A stretch of 64,000 nt of DNA, taken from assembly GCA_020072815.1 (NCBI GenBank), contig JAIQGE010000021.1, positions 47,597 to 111,596 of the forward strand, written 5' to 3'. Source of the DNA: Terriglobia bacterium. GTDB taxonomy: Bacteria > Acidobacteriota > Terriglobia > Terriglobales > Acidobacteriaceae. The first letter of the stretch is position 1; the number at the start of each line of letters is the position of its first letter. Positions 8,016 to 16,812 of the stretch are shown here, in pieces. Made by a program: the position numbers and the translations under genes. The notes below the pieces were generated by a model. It worked only from the letters and a program-made list of their open reading frames with translations. It was not told where the DNA came from and searched no databases.

Positions 8016-10859
8016 TTACTTGCCCGGAGATTGTTTCTCAATTTCCGTGAGCGCCGCCAGACATCGCTCACAAACCGTGGGGTAGCGGTCACTTTCACCC
8101 ACGCGCGTGGAATAATTCCAGCAACGGTCACACTTCTTCCCCGGCGCCTTTTCTACATCTACGCGCAAAGGGGCCATTCCGTTCCCCTCAGCGGCATACT
8201 TTAAGTTCACACCCGAGACGATCAGCAGATAGCGCAAGTCTTCACGGTACGATTCCAGCAGCTTCTGCAGGTTCTGCGGAGCATGCACGGTGACCACGGC
8301 TTCCAGGCCGCTGCCAATGAACTTGTCAGCGCGGCGGACTTCCAGGGCCTTGTTCACCTCTTCCCGGACGCCCAGCAGCGCGCCGAAGTCCGCTTCCAAC
8401 GCGGTCTTCAAATCCGCCGGGACCGGGCCGTCAGTGATTTCGTCGCCTTGAGGAAAGTATGCCAGATGTACGCTCTCCGGTCTGCCGGAAACTTGGGGCA
8501 AGGCCGACCAAACTTCCTCGGTGGTGAAGGTCATAATGGGGGCCAGCAAGCGGACCAGGGCTTCGCCCATCTTCCAGATTGCGGTTTGACCGGAGCGGCG
8601 CGCCTTGGAGTTAGGCGGCGCCGTGTACAAGCGGTCTTTGATCACGTCAAAATACACGGCGCTCAGATCGGTCGCGCAGAATTCGTTGAGTTGGTGATAG
8701 ATGCGGTGGAACTCAAAGCCTTCGTACCACTTGCGCACGCGGTCAGTGATTTCTGCGGTGCGGACCAGCATGTACTGGTCCAGCCGCGTCATGTCGGCAA
8801 ACTTAACGGCGTGCTGCGCGGGATTGAAGTCCCCCAGATTGCTCAGGATGTAACGGAACGTATTGCGGATCTTGCGATAGTTGTTGTCGGCGATGCGCTC
8901 AATTACTTCCGGCGCGGCGTTCACGTCTTCACGGAAGTCAACCGACGCCACCCACATGCGCACGATTTCCGCGCCGTATTTGTTGGCCACGTCCACCGGG
9001 TCAGCGGTGTTGCCCAGCGACTTGGACATGGCGCGGCCTTGCGCGTCCAGCACCCAGCCCACGGTGGCCGCGCTGCGATATGGCGACTGGTTGCGCGTGC
9101 CCACGCCGCAGAGCAGGGAAGACTGGAACCATCCGCGATGCTGGTCGCCGCCTTCGAGATAAAGATCGGCGGGCCAGGGCAGGCCGGGTTCGCGGCCGAG
9201 CACCGCGGCGTGGCTTGAGCCGGATTCAAACCAGACGTCAATAATGTCGTTTTCTTTGCGGAAGTCCGCGCCGCCGCAGCCGGCGCACTTGGTTCCCGCC
9301 GGCAAGATGTCTTTCGATTCGCGAATGTACCAGGCGTCTGCGCCTTCGCGCGCGAACAGGTCCACCACGGCTTGGTTCACTTCTTTCGATTCCAGCAGCT
9401 TGCCGCAGCCCTGGCAGAAAAAGACGGCGATGGGCACGCCCCATATCCGCTGCCGTGAGATACACCAATCCGGCCGCGATGCCACCATGTTGGTAATACG
9501 CTCTTCACCCCAAGCGGGGTCCCATTTCACTTTCTTGATTTCATCCAACGCCCGCTGCCGCAGCGTGCTGCCGCCCACCGGCGCTTCCATGGAGATGAAC
9601 CACTGCTCGGTGGCGCGGAAGATCACCGGATTGTGGCAGCGCCAGCAGTGCGGATACGAGTGCTCAATCTTGTCCAGGCCCATGAGCGCCCCGCGGGACC
9701 GCAGCAGATCAACGATGGGCTGGTTCGCCTGGAACACCGTCTTGCCGTCGTATTCCGGCAGGCCGTTGTGCAGGTGGCCGCCTTCGTCCACGTTGCAAGT
9801 CTGGTCCAGCTTGTATTTCACGCCGGTATAGAAGTCGTCCGCGCCGTGCGATGGCGCAGTGTGCACCGCGCCGGTGCCTTGCTCGGTGGTGACGTAGGTC
9901 GCCAGCACGCCGAGGATTTGCCGGTCGAGAAAGGGATGCGCAAAGGTGATGCGATCCAGCTTGCTGCCGGGAAAACGCGCGGCTTCCGTGGCGCCGGTGA
10001 GCTTGCAAGCCTCCATAGTCTGTTTGGCCAATGCCTCAGCGACCATGTACACCTCGCCATTGTGCTCCAGGGCAACGTACTCAAGGTCAGGGTGAAAAGC
10101 CACGGCCATGGAGGCAGGGATGGTCCACGGAGTGGTGGTCCATATGATGGTGTTGACCTTTTTGCCGGCCAGCTTGGCGTCTATCTTCGCGGGATCGCTG
10201 GTGAGGGCGTACTTCACCCATATGCTGGGGCTGGTGTGCATTTCATATTCGACTTCGGCTTCGGCCAGCGCCGTCTTGTCGTGTATGCACCAGTAAACCG
10301 GCTTCAGGCCTTTGTACACCGCGCCGTTTTCCAGGAAATCGAAGAGCGTGCGCGCGATCATGCACTCAAAGCGCGGATCCATCGTGGAGTAAGGATCGTC
10401 CCAGCGGCCGAAGATGCCCAGGCGCTTGAACTGGCCGCGCTGCAGGTCAAGATACTTCTGCGCGTACTTGCGGCAGGCGTTGCGGACCGACGATGCCGGC
10501 ATCTGCAGCTTCTTCTGCCCCAGTTCCTGGTCCACTTTGATTTCGATGGGCAGACCGTGGCAGTCCCAGCCCGGAACGTAAGGCGAATCATAGCCAGCCA
10601 TGGTCTTGCACTTCACCACAAAATCTTTCAGGCATTTGTTCAGCCCGGTCCCCATGTGGATGGGCCCGTTGGCGTAGGGCGGCCCATCGTGCAGAACGTA
10701 GAGCGGCCGGCCCTTGCGCGCCTCCCGAATCTTGCCGTAGATCCCCGCTTTCTCCCATCGTTCCAGCCACTTAGGCTCGTTCTGGGGGAGATTTGCCTTC
10801 ATGGAAAAATCGGTCTTCGGCAAATTGAGGGTCTTCTTGATCTCCAGCGGCTCGGACAT
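8016..10859 (-). CDS. ileS: Isoleucyl-tRNA synthetase
   Basis: Class Ia aminoacyl-tRNA synthetase charging tRNA-Ile, with an editing (CP1) domain. It has about 947 residues, normal for bacterial-type IleS. The HIGH-like motif is PIHMGTG, the WDCHGLPIE segment follows it, the KMSKS-loop is AMSKSLGN, and the C-terminal zinc ribbon has CDRC and CERC pairs. The ATG giving MSEPLEIKK is chosen because CCGGAGA precedes it; an earlier in-frame start 8 codons upstream lacks a site. It lies downstream of the metal-transport operon on the same strand and leads into the two lspA genes. Confidence 0.97.
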   Translation of the reverse strand: MSEPLEIKKTLNLPKTDFSMKANLPQNEPKWLERWEKAGIYGKIREARKGRPLYVLHDGPPYANGPIHMGTGLNKCLKDFVVKCKTMAGYDSPYVPGWDCHGLPIEIKVDQELGQKKLQMPASSVRNACRKYAQKYLDLQRGQFKRLGIFGRWDDPYSTMDPRFECMIARTLFDFLENGAVYKGLKPVYWCIHDKTALAEAEVEYEMHTSPSIWVKYALTSDPAKIDAKLAGKKVNTIIWTTTPWTIPASMAVAFHPDLEYVALEHNGEVYMVAEALAKQTMEACKLTGATEAARFPGSKLDRITFAHPFLDRQILGVLATYVTTEQGTGAVHTAPSHGADDFYTGVKYKLDQTCNVDEGGHLHNGLPEYDGKTVFQANQPIVDLLRSRGALMGLDKIEHSYPHCWRCHNPVIFRATEQWFISMEAPVGGSTLRQRALDEIKKVKWDPAWGEERITNMVASRPDWCISRQRIWGVPIAVFFCQGCGKLLESKEVNQAVVDLFAREGADAWYIRESKDILPAGTKCAGCGGADFRKENDIIDVWFESGSSHAAVLGREPGLPWPADLYLEGGDQHRGWFQSSLLCGVGTRNQSPYRSAATVGWVLDAQGRAMSKSLGNTADPVDVANKYGAEIVRMWVASVDFREDVNAAPEVIERIADNNYRKIRNTFRYILSNLGDFNPAQHAVKFADMTRLDQYMLVRTAEITDRVRKWYEGFEFHRIYHQLNEFCATDLSAVYFDVIKDRLYTAPPNSKARRSGQTAIWKMGEALVRLLAPIMTFTTEEVWSALPQVSGRPESVHLAYFPQGDEITDGPVPADLKTALEADFGALLGVREEVNKALEVRRADKFIGSGLEAVVTVHAPQNLQKLLESYREDLRYLLIVSGVNLKYAAEGNGMAPLRVDVEKAPGKKCDRCWNYSTRVGESDRYPTVCERCLAALTEIEKQSPGK

Positions 10860-10967
10860 GGGCTCTCCGGATGCAGGTTGCACGTGTTTTCATTATAACC
10901 AGAGTCGGCGATGCTTCCGGCGAACACCGCTTTCGTACTGCCGCGCATGCTCGCCGAAGAAAATCAT

Positions 10968-11774
10968 TCACTCGGACGGCCAGCACTTTACGGAGCCGGG
11001 AAGAGCTTTAATATCAGGATGCGGGACGAGAGTTACTTCAACGGGATAAGCAATCACGGACGGGGCTCGCGCGGTTTGCTCAGAGGCCAGCTTCAACTTC
11101 TTCTCAAGACATTCGGGAGTGTCAGTACTTTGAGCCTGGCAGCGACCTTTAGCCAGATTCCGGGCGCTCTCTTCGTAGCCTTTTTTGCAGTCAAGCATGC
11201 CGGCGCTTAGTGCGATCTTTTTCGCGATTCGCTCCCAGCAGGCTGCCTGTTCCTTGGGCAGGATGCACTCGGCATCGATAACGCGGGTGTAATTCATGGC
11301 AACCAGTTTGCCAGGGTGTTCCACAAACTCGATCTGGCCCAAGGCTACGTCCTCAAAAATCTTCTTCCCGGTTTTGGCATCGTAGATCGCAAATCCCATA
11401 CCTCCGTTGAGGCCGTCATCAGCGCGGAAAAAGACAAGGTTGTTCTTCACGCCCTTGAAATAGCCGCTCCAGTCGTGAGGTCTAACAATCATCTCTGATT
11501 TAGCGCGAGCGGCCGTACAGGGAGCGGCCACGCCGTTGGCGATAGGCACAATCGCGAGCTTATCAGCGCCCTTTTGTCCCAGATCGACTTCTTTGACCAT
11601 GAAGTGCGGGAAAAAATAGCAAGTCACTTTGCCGTGAGTATGCATACTGTACCGGGACGGCCCTAAGTCCACGGTTTGCGTGCGCAACGGCTTATCGAAT
11701 GAACTTGCCGATGCAATTGCCGTCAACGCGAGAAGACTTACAAGAAGGCGGAATCGCACAATTCTCTCCGACAT
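10968..11774 (-). CDS. Exported eight-cysteine protein at the end of the metal-transport operon
   Basis: A 268-residue protein of no recognised family. The N-terminus is a signal peptide (RLLVSLLALTAIASA), after which eight cysteines are spread along the chain, consistent with up to four disulfides or a metal site. Base composition is less GC-rich than ileS. Its ATG lies only 7 bases after the stop of the ABC ATPase-DtxR gene, so it is probably the last gene of that operon. Campylobacter-type P19 operons end with thioredoxin-like exported proteins, but no CxxC thioredoxin motif is present here, so function is open. Confidence 0.65.
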   Translation of the reverse strand: MSERIVRFRLLVSLLALTAIASASSFDKPLRTQTVDLGPSRYSMHTHGKVTCYFFPHFMVKEVDLGQKGADKLAIVPIANGVAAPCTAARAKSEMIVRPHDWSGYFKGVKNNLVFFRADDGLNGGMGFAIYDAKTGKKIFEDVALGQIEFVEHPGKLVAMNYTRVIDAECILPKEQAACWERIAKKIALSAGMLDCKKGYEESARNLAKGRCQAQSTDTPECLEKKLKLASEQTARAPSVIAYPVEVTLVPHPDIKALPGSVKCWPSE

Positions 11775-11781
11775 GCGACGT

Positions 11782-13002
11782 TCATTTCTGCTCTACGACC
11801 AGCTTAGCACCCTCATCGCGCCCGGAGAGAGTACGGGAATCCAGGCAACACGGCCCTGCGGGAATGGGGCTGCCATGCGGGCACGTTCGCGGATGGCCCA
11901 GAAAGGTGCAGATGCGGTCGGTGGCTTCAGGGGACAGAATGTGCTCGAACTTGCAGGCCTGTTCGGCGACTTCTTTTTCGTCGGCTACTTGAAACGTGTG
12001 GGTGAAGAGCTGCTCCGCCAGGCGATGGCGGCGGATCACGTCTTCCGCGCGCTTGCGGCCTTTCTCGGTGAAATAAATCATCTGCTCACCGTGACCGGTG
12101 GCCTCGCTGGGCGGACGAAACGCCACGTGGCAGCGGTTGAGAACTTGTTTATGCGTGTGCGGCGCGGCGGTGTGGGCTTCCAGTTCCACCAGTCCCATGG
12201 TCTGCATGCGCTCCAGGGCCATGGACATTGGCAACGCGCCTTCCACTTCCACGCGGCCCAGTTCGGCTGGCTCGCCGTTTTCCGCCAGCACCCAGAGTTC
12301 TTCCAGGACTTCGTCATACTGCTCTTCATCGCCCATGGCAAAGGTTTCCTGCGAAGCAATCTTGCCATGGTGCAGTTCGAGCAGGCGGTCGGCCAGGCGA
12401 GCGACGTCCGGGTCATGCGTCACCATGATGATGGTGCGTCCCTGGGCGTGCAGGTCGCGCAACTGCCGCAGGACGATTTCTTCATTCACCGCGTCCAGAT
12501 TGCCGGTGGGCTCGTCCGCCAGAACGATGTGCGGATCGTTGATCAGCGCGCGCGCGATGCACACGCGCTGCTGCTCGCCGCCGGAAAGCTGCGAAGGCAA
12601 GTGGTCGGCACGATCGAGCAGGCCGATGCGGTCGAGCGCCGCGAGAGCTTCCTTCTTGTCGGTCATGCTGTGGAAGTACTGCGCCAGCATGACGTTTTCC
12701 ACCGAGGTGAGGTAAGGGATCAGGTGGAATTGCTGAAAGATGAAACCAATTTTCTCGGCGCGAAAGCGGTTCAGCTCCGCCGGCGTCATCTGCGAGACGT
12801 TGACGCCGTGAATCCAGATTTCGCCTCTGGTGGGCTGGTCCAGACAGCCGAGCAGGTTCACCAGCGTGGATTTGCCTGAGCCCGAAGGGCCCATGATGGC
12901 CAGCCATTCGCCGGGAGCCACGGTCAGGGAAACGTTATCCAGCGCGCGCACTTCGACGTTGCTTTTGTAGACGCGGGTGACGTTTTTGAGTTCAATCGGC
13001 AT
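11782..13002 (-). CDS. ABC transporter ATPase fused to a DtxR/MntR-type metal-dependent regulator
   Basis: A 406-residue fusion. Residues 1-220 are a MacB/LolD-type ABC ATPase: Walker A GPSGSGKST 38-46, signature LSGGEQ 139-144, Walker B IVLADE 159-164, H-loop His196. Residues about 229-320 resemble the DtxR winged helix (YDEVLEELWVLAENGEP, then ERMQTMGLVE), with a roughly 30-residue insertion in the wing. Residues 321-385 match the DtxR dimerisation and metal-binding domain: RRHRLAEQL, then EQACKFEH with ligands C350, E353, H354, then LGHPRTCPHGSPIP. The ATG overlaps the TAA of the permease gene by one base. A long in-frame upstream extension is antisense-type noise. The protein should energise the adjacent permeases and may also sense metal. 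Confidence 0.9.
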   Translation of the reverse strand: MPIELKNVTRVYKSNVEVRALDNVSLTVAPGEWLAIMGPSGSGKSTLVNLLGCLDQPTRGEIWIHGVNVSQMTPAELNRFRAEKIGFIFQQFHLIPYLTSVENVMLAQYFHSMTDKKEALAALDRIGLLDRADHLPSQLSGGEQQRVCIARALINDPHIVLADEPTGNLDAVNEEIVLRQLRDLHAQGRTIIMVTHDPDVARLADRLLELHHGKIASQETFAMGDEEQYDEVLEELWVLAENGEPAELGRVEVEGALPMSMALERMQTMGLVELEAHTAAPHTHKQVLNRCHVAFRPPSEATGHGEQMIYFTEKGRKRAEDVIRRHRLAEQLFTHTFQVADEKEVAEQACKFEHILSPEATDRICTFLGHPRTCPHGSPIPAGPCCLDSRTLSGRDEGAKLVVEQK

Positions 13003-14117
13003 TATTCCCCTCGGAGTATTCCCGCAGGCTGAATTTGTTGCAACAGACGCAACGGCGCGGTGGACGCCGCCAGCGCCAGCAAAATGCTGCCCAGCAATAC
13101 CGGAGCGAGCAAGAGCGGTTGCGGCCAGATGGCGGCGGCGAAATTCGCTCTGCCGATCCAGAACGCGACGGCGCTGCCCAGCATATACCCAGCAGCGGCG
13201 CCGGCCAGCGCCAGCAGGGAAGATTCGGCGGCGAAGAGAAAGTTTACTGTGCGGTTGGATGCGCCCAGGGCCTTCATCACGGCAAAATCTTTGCGGCGTT
13301 CCAGAACGGAGCTGGTAAACGTGGCCACCATGCACAGCATGATCAGCGCCACCACCGCGGCGGACGCCGACAGCACCAGGGAACGCGTCTTGCCGATGAC
13401 CGCCGTCTGCGCCTGCGTGATCTGGCGGACCGGTTTGACTTCAGCCTGGGGCAGGGCAGAGGCCAGCCTGGCGATGGCGTCCTGAATGTCGCGCGGGCGG
13501 CCATCCACGCGGACCAAAGCCGTGCTGGGCTGCACGCCCGTCCAGCGCACAAAATCATCGAGGGGGACATAGATGCGGCTGTCATCGTCAGAGCCAGAGT
13601 GGAACGTGGCCTGCGGACGAATTTCTGCTTTGTCCTTGCCGAACGAAACTTTAAAGGCTGAGCCGCGTGAAAGAGTTTCCGCGGCGCGCGATCCGATGAG
13701 CGCGTTGCCGGCGTGCGGCTCGCCAATCGCCCACCACGAATTCAGCTTGGTGAGCTTGGCGAGATCGGCGCCGCCGACCACAACTTTTGATCCGTCAGGC
13801 GCGGTGGCGATGGCATACGCCAACGGAACAACTTCGCCTTTGCCGCCGAGCGCCGCGCTGATCTTGCCCAGCTCATCTGCGCTGAGAGTGCCCGAGGTCT
13901 TGCTGACAATCACGTTGGCGCCAAAGTTGCGGAATTCGCGGCTGAGCTTGTTTTCCAAATCGTAATAGACGGTAAGCCCTGCGGTGGCGATAGTCGCGAC
14001 CACGGCCACTGAGATCAGCGCCGTCAGTGCGCGGTCTTTGCGGACCCAGGCCGCGCGGACTAGCAAGCGCAGAAAAAGCTGGCGGCCTGTCATTTCCTTG
14101 CTTCGCCGGTCGCTCAT
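13002..14117 (-). CDS. FtsX/MacB-type ABC permease (metal-transport operon, second permease)
   Basis: A 371-residue inner-membrane permease of the FtsX/MacB superfamily. It has an N-terminal transmembrane helix (ALISVAVVATIATAGL), a large periplasmic domain (about 55-250), and three C-terminal helices including the typical VLERRKDFAVMKALGAS cytoplasmic segment. It overlaps the preceding permease gene by four bases and the downstream ATPase gene by one base, so all three are translationally coupled and form one ABC complex. Paired unequal permeases next to an FTR1/DUF2318 gene match the accessory ABC genes of P19-type iron uptake operons. Confidence 0.88.
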   Translation of the reverse strand: MSDRRSKEMTGRQLFLRLLVRAAWVRKDRALTALISVAVVATIATAGLTVYYDLENKLSREFRNFGANVIVSKTSGTLSADELGKISAALGGKGEVVPLAYAIATAPDGSKVVVGGADLAKLTKLNSWWAIGEPHAGNALIGSRAAETLSRGSAFKVSFGKDKAEIRPQATFHSGSDDDSRIYVPLDDFVRWTGVQPSTALVRVDGRPRDIQDAIARLASALPQAEVKPVRQITQAQTAVIGKTRSLVLSASAAVVALIMLCMVATFTSSVLERRKDFAVMKALGASNRTVNFLFAAESSLLALAGAAAGYMLGSAVAFWIGRANFAAAIWPQPLLLAPVLLGSILLALAASTAPLRLLQQIQPAGILRGE

Positions 14118-15400
14118 GCGTCACCCCGCAATACGACCGCCGGTTCAAACAGCACGGCTTTGCGAACCGCACTTGCGCTGCCTAAAAAGGTCACCAGAAA
14201 GGCAGTAAAGATGACCACGGCCAGCACCACCGGGTGGACTTCAATGGCCGAACCGAAAATGTTTATCCCAATGCGCCGCACCAGCACTACGCCGGCAAGA
14301 AAGCCGATCACGCCACCGGCCAGCGCCAGCAGCCCGGCTTCAGTAAAGAACAAGGACGCCACCACTCCGTTGCTGGCGCCCAGGGATTTCATCAAGCCGA
14401 CTTCATTGCGGCGCTCAAGCACGGTAGCGGCCATGGCGGCGGAGATCGCCAGCGCGGCCGCCAGCAGCGTGGCGAAGGTCAACAGCAGCATCATCCCGGA
14501 GACGCTGCTAAGCAGCTTGCCCTGGTTTTGTTCCACCTGGCGGATCTGGTCCACGCGCACGTTAGGCAGCGCCTCATGGATCTGGTAGGCAATGGAGTTG
14601 GCGTAGGGCGAGCAATACCAGCGGTCGCGTAGTGCGGGAGTCATCTTGTTGGGGTCGCGACGGCCAAACGCGTCTTCCGGCTTGGTAAGCGCACTGACCA
14701 CCACTCGGCGGACGACGCCCGGGTGCCCCAAGATTTGTTGGACGATATGCAGTGGCGCGACGATGGACTGGTCCTCTGCTCCGCCAGTGCTGAGAATGCC
14801 GCTGACTTGCAACTTGCGTCCGCCGACTTCCAGTTCGTCGCCAAGCTTGATGCCCGCCCGTTCCGCCAGCTTGCTGCCGACGAGCACCTGAGGATCGTGC
14901 GTCTGCGGCCACTCGCGATAGTCCTGCGGCCATGCTCCGGTGACTTGCCACCACGCGTTCACGCTGCGCGCGCCGGTGGCAAACTCTTCTTTGCCGTAAC
15001 GGAGCGGCTGCTCAAAATATGTGCCGATAAGTTCAGCATCAACTTTGCGTCCGTTGCTGGAGAAAGTCTTCGACTCGGAAAGAAAGGGAACAAAGCCCTT
15101 GATGTTGTGTCCCCAGAAAATGCCTTTGAGCTTGGGCAGGTCGGACTCCGGGATGAACGCGCCTTGGCTCGCCGGTTTCAGGTCCACACCGCCCAGGTTT
15201 ACGTCCAGCGTGTCTTCGATTGGAGTGAGCACCAGGTTGGCGCCGTATGTGCGCAATTCCTGGTTGATTTTGTCGCCCACGTCATTGCCCAGGGCGATCA
15301 TGGCCGTGGCAATGCTCATGCCCAACGCGATGGCCAGCAGGGCCACTGACTTGCGCCGCTTCTGGCGGCGGAACGACTCGAAAAGAAGACGGAGAAACAT
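14114..15400 (-). CDS. FtsX/MacB-type ABC permease (metal-transport operon, first permease)
   Basis: A 428-residue permease. One N-terminal helix (SVALLAIALGMSIATAMIAL) is followed by a periplasmic domain (about 45-290) and three C-terminal helices with the conserved TVLERRNEVGLMKSLGAS segment. It starts one base after the stop of the FTR1-DUF2318 gene and overlaps the next permease by four bases. It probably forms a heterodimer with that permease. In Campylobacter-type systems the equivalent pair supports ferrous/ferric iron import with FTR1 and P19; the substrate here is inferred from context only. Confidence 0.88.
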   Translation of the reverse strand: MFLRLLFESFRRQKRRKSVALLAIALGMSIATAMIALGNDVGDKINQELRTYGANLVLTPIEDTLDVNLGGVDLKPASQGAFIPESDLPKLKGIFWGHNIKGFVPFLSESKTFSSNGRKVDAELIGTYFEQPLRYGKEEFATGARSVNAWWQVTGAWPQDYREWPQTHDPQVLVGSKLAERAGIKLGDELEVGGRKLQVSGILSTGGAEDQSIVAPLHIVQQILGHPGVVRRVVVSALTKPEDAFGRRDPNKMTPALRDRWYCSPYANSIAYQIHEALPNVRVDQIRQVEQNQGKLLSSVSGMMLLLTFATLLAAALAISAAMAATVLERRNEVGLMKSLGASNGVVASLFFTEAGLLALAGGVIGFLAGVVLVRRIGINIFGSAIEVHPVVLAVVIFTAFLVTFLGSASAVRKAVLFEPAVVLRGDA

Positions 15401-15401
15401 C

Positions 15402-16694
15402 TTAGTGTGAGAATTGTCCGAGCTGTGGCATGAGGTCTGTGACTTTTATCACTACCGCATCGCCTTCCTGGGTTGATTGCAGCGGAATCGGATTGCAGCC
15501 GCCGGGCTGGCCTACGCTCTGCGGGTTGATGGGTGCCGCGCAATTCTTGCAGACGATCCCGTTGTTGCCTTTGTAAAAGCCCACGGCGCCGCAGATCTGG
15601 CAAGCATCGAAGATCGCTGCCACTTTGCCGTCCGGCTTGCGATAGAGCAAAAAACGCACTTTCACGCCCTGTACGTCGGCGCTGAAGCGGCGCAGGTCGC
15701 CTTCCGCCAGGTCTTTGTCGGGGATACTGGCGCGGCCGTCTTTGTCGAACGTGACGGGCGTGGCTTCCGTCAGCTTGGGGCCTTCGGCGTAAATAAACTC
15801 GGCGGTGACCATAAAGATAAAGATGAATGCGGTGCCCACCACCAGGTTGGCCCACAGGCGTTCGCGACGCTCGGTCCACTCCTGCTTGCGGGCCTCGGCT
15901 TTATTAGCGGGGGCATTTTGATTGGCTGAGGCCGTGCCAGCCGGCTGCGAAGGCGCACTGGCGTCCGGCTTGCGCCGCCGATATTCCAGCAGCACCATCA
16001 GCGCCGCCAGGGCCAGCATGGTGACAGGGAAGAAGTAATCATTGCGGACGATAGGCCCGATCAGCGCCATCTCGCGCTTGCTGGAGCGGATCACGCCGGT
16101 TTCAAACAGCTCATGCACGCCGCTGATGGCCAACTGGGCGGCGACGAAGAAAAGAATAATGGTGGTGACGCGGAAGAACTTCCGCAGGTCCACGCGCACG
16201 CTGCCCTTCACAAACATCACGCCAAAGACCACGGCTAGGGCCACGCCGGCCAGCGTGCCCAGGAAACTCATCAGTTCGGTGGAATTCAGGGTCACGCCGG
16301 AGAGGATGACCACGGTTTCCAGGCCTTCGCGAAACACCATGAGGAAGACAAAAGCGAATAGTCCCCATCGCGACCCGCCGCCGGCCAGCGCGCCCACTTT
16401 GCCTTCAATCTCGCCTTTCAACTTGCGGGCGGTGCGCATCATGAAGACGATCATCCCCACCACCAGCACCGCGGCCACCAGCATGACCCAGCCTTCAAAC
16501 GTGTCCTGGCTGATAGGCAGGTAAGAGAAGGCCACGCCGCCGGCCACGCTGGCGATAAAGGCAACACCCAGCGCCACATAGACCGTCTTGCGCAGGTCCT
16601 GACGCCCGATCTTAGCCAGGTAAACCAGGGTGATGCCGACGATCAGCGCGGCTTCCACGCCTTCGCGTAATGTGACAACCAGGGCCTGAAACAT
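15402..16694 (-). CDS. FTR1-family iron permease fused to a DUF2318 Fe-S-type membrane domain
   Basis: 430 residues. The N-terminal half is an FTR1/EfeU-type permease with two REGxE iron-binding motifs (REGVE 10-14, REGLE 122-126) and about seven helices. After an Ala/Pro linker and one more helix, the C-terminal domain has C365-x2-C368, C382-x2-C385 and C400, the cysteine pattern of DUF2318. In Campylobacter-type operons these are separate genes flanking p19; here they are fused and no p19 gene is present. It is first in the operon. A repeated GAAATT array resembling a Fur box lies 10-42 bases upstream; no Shine-Dalgarno is evident. Confidence 0.9.
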   Translation of the reverse strand: MFQALVVTLREGVEAALIVGITLVYLAKIGRQDLRKTVYVALGVAFIASVAGGVAFSYLPISQDTFEGWVMLVAAVLVVGMIVFMMRTARKLKGEIEGKVGALAGGGSRWGLFAFVFLMVFREGLETVVILSGVTLNSTELMSFLGTLAGVALAVVFGVMFVKGSVRVDLRKFFRVTTIILFFVAAQLAISGVHELFETGVIRSSKREMALIGPIVRNDYFFPVTMLALAALMVLLEYRRRKPDASAPSQPAGTASANQNAPANKAEARKQEWTERRERLWANLVVGTAFIFIFMVTAEFIYAEGPKLTEATPVTFDKDGRASIPDKDLAEGDLRRFSADVQGVKVRFLLYRKPDGKVAAIFDACQICGAVGFYKGNNGIVCKNCAAPINPQSVGQPGGCNPIPLQSTQEGDAVVIKVTDLMPQLGQFSH

Positions 16695-16703
16695 GGGTGA
16701 TTA

Positions 16704-16734
16704 TGAAAATGAATTTCAATTTCAATTTCAATTA
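16704..16734 (-). promoter_or_regulatory. Fur-box-like repeat array upstream of the iron operon
   Basis: Plus-strand TGAAAATGAATTTCA at 16704-16718 is a near-perfect 7-1-7 inverted repeat. It runs into three exact hexamers AATTTC (minus strand GAAATT) at 16712-16729. Arrays of GATAAT-like hexamers are the hallmark of Fur operators. The block starts 10 bases before the FTR1 start codon, in otherwise GC-rich DNA. The regulator could be Fur or the DtxR-like domain encoded in the operon; sequence alone does not decide. Confidence 0.5.
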
Positions 16735-16812
16735 GAGATTTTACCCGCCCGGCAAACCCAAGTCAACAAGTTGAAAAGTCGAATAACAGGGGAAAGGGAT
16801 GTCCCAGAGCCG

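Noticed and set aside
9633..10898. 421-codon frame on the plus strand opposite ileS
   Set aside because: Typical GC-rich shadow of a coding strand; no ribosome site or motif, and ileS is certain.
13003..13335. Long N-terminal extension of the ABC-DtxR frame
   Set aside because: It runs antisense-like through the permease gene, has no similarity to ABC proteins, and the ATG at 13002 overlaps the permease stop as expected in the operon.
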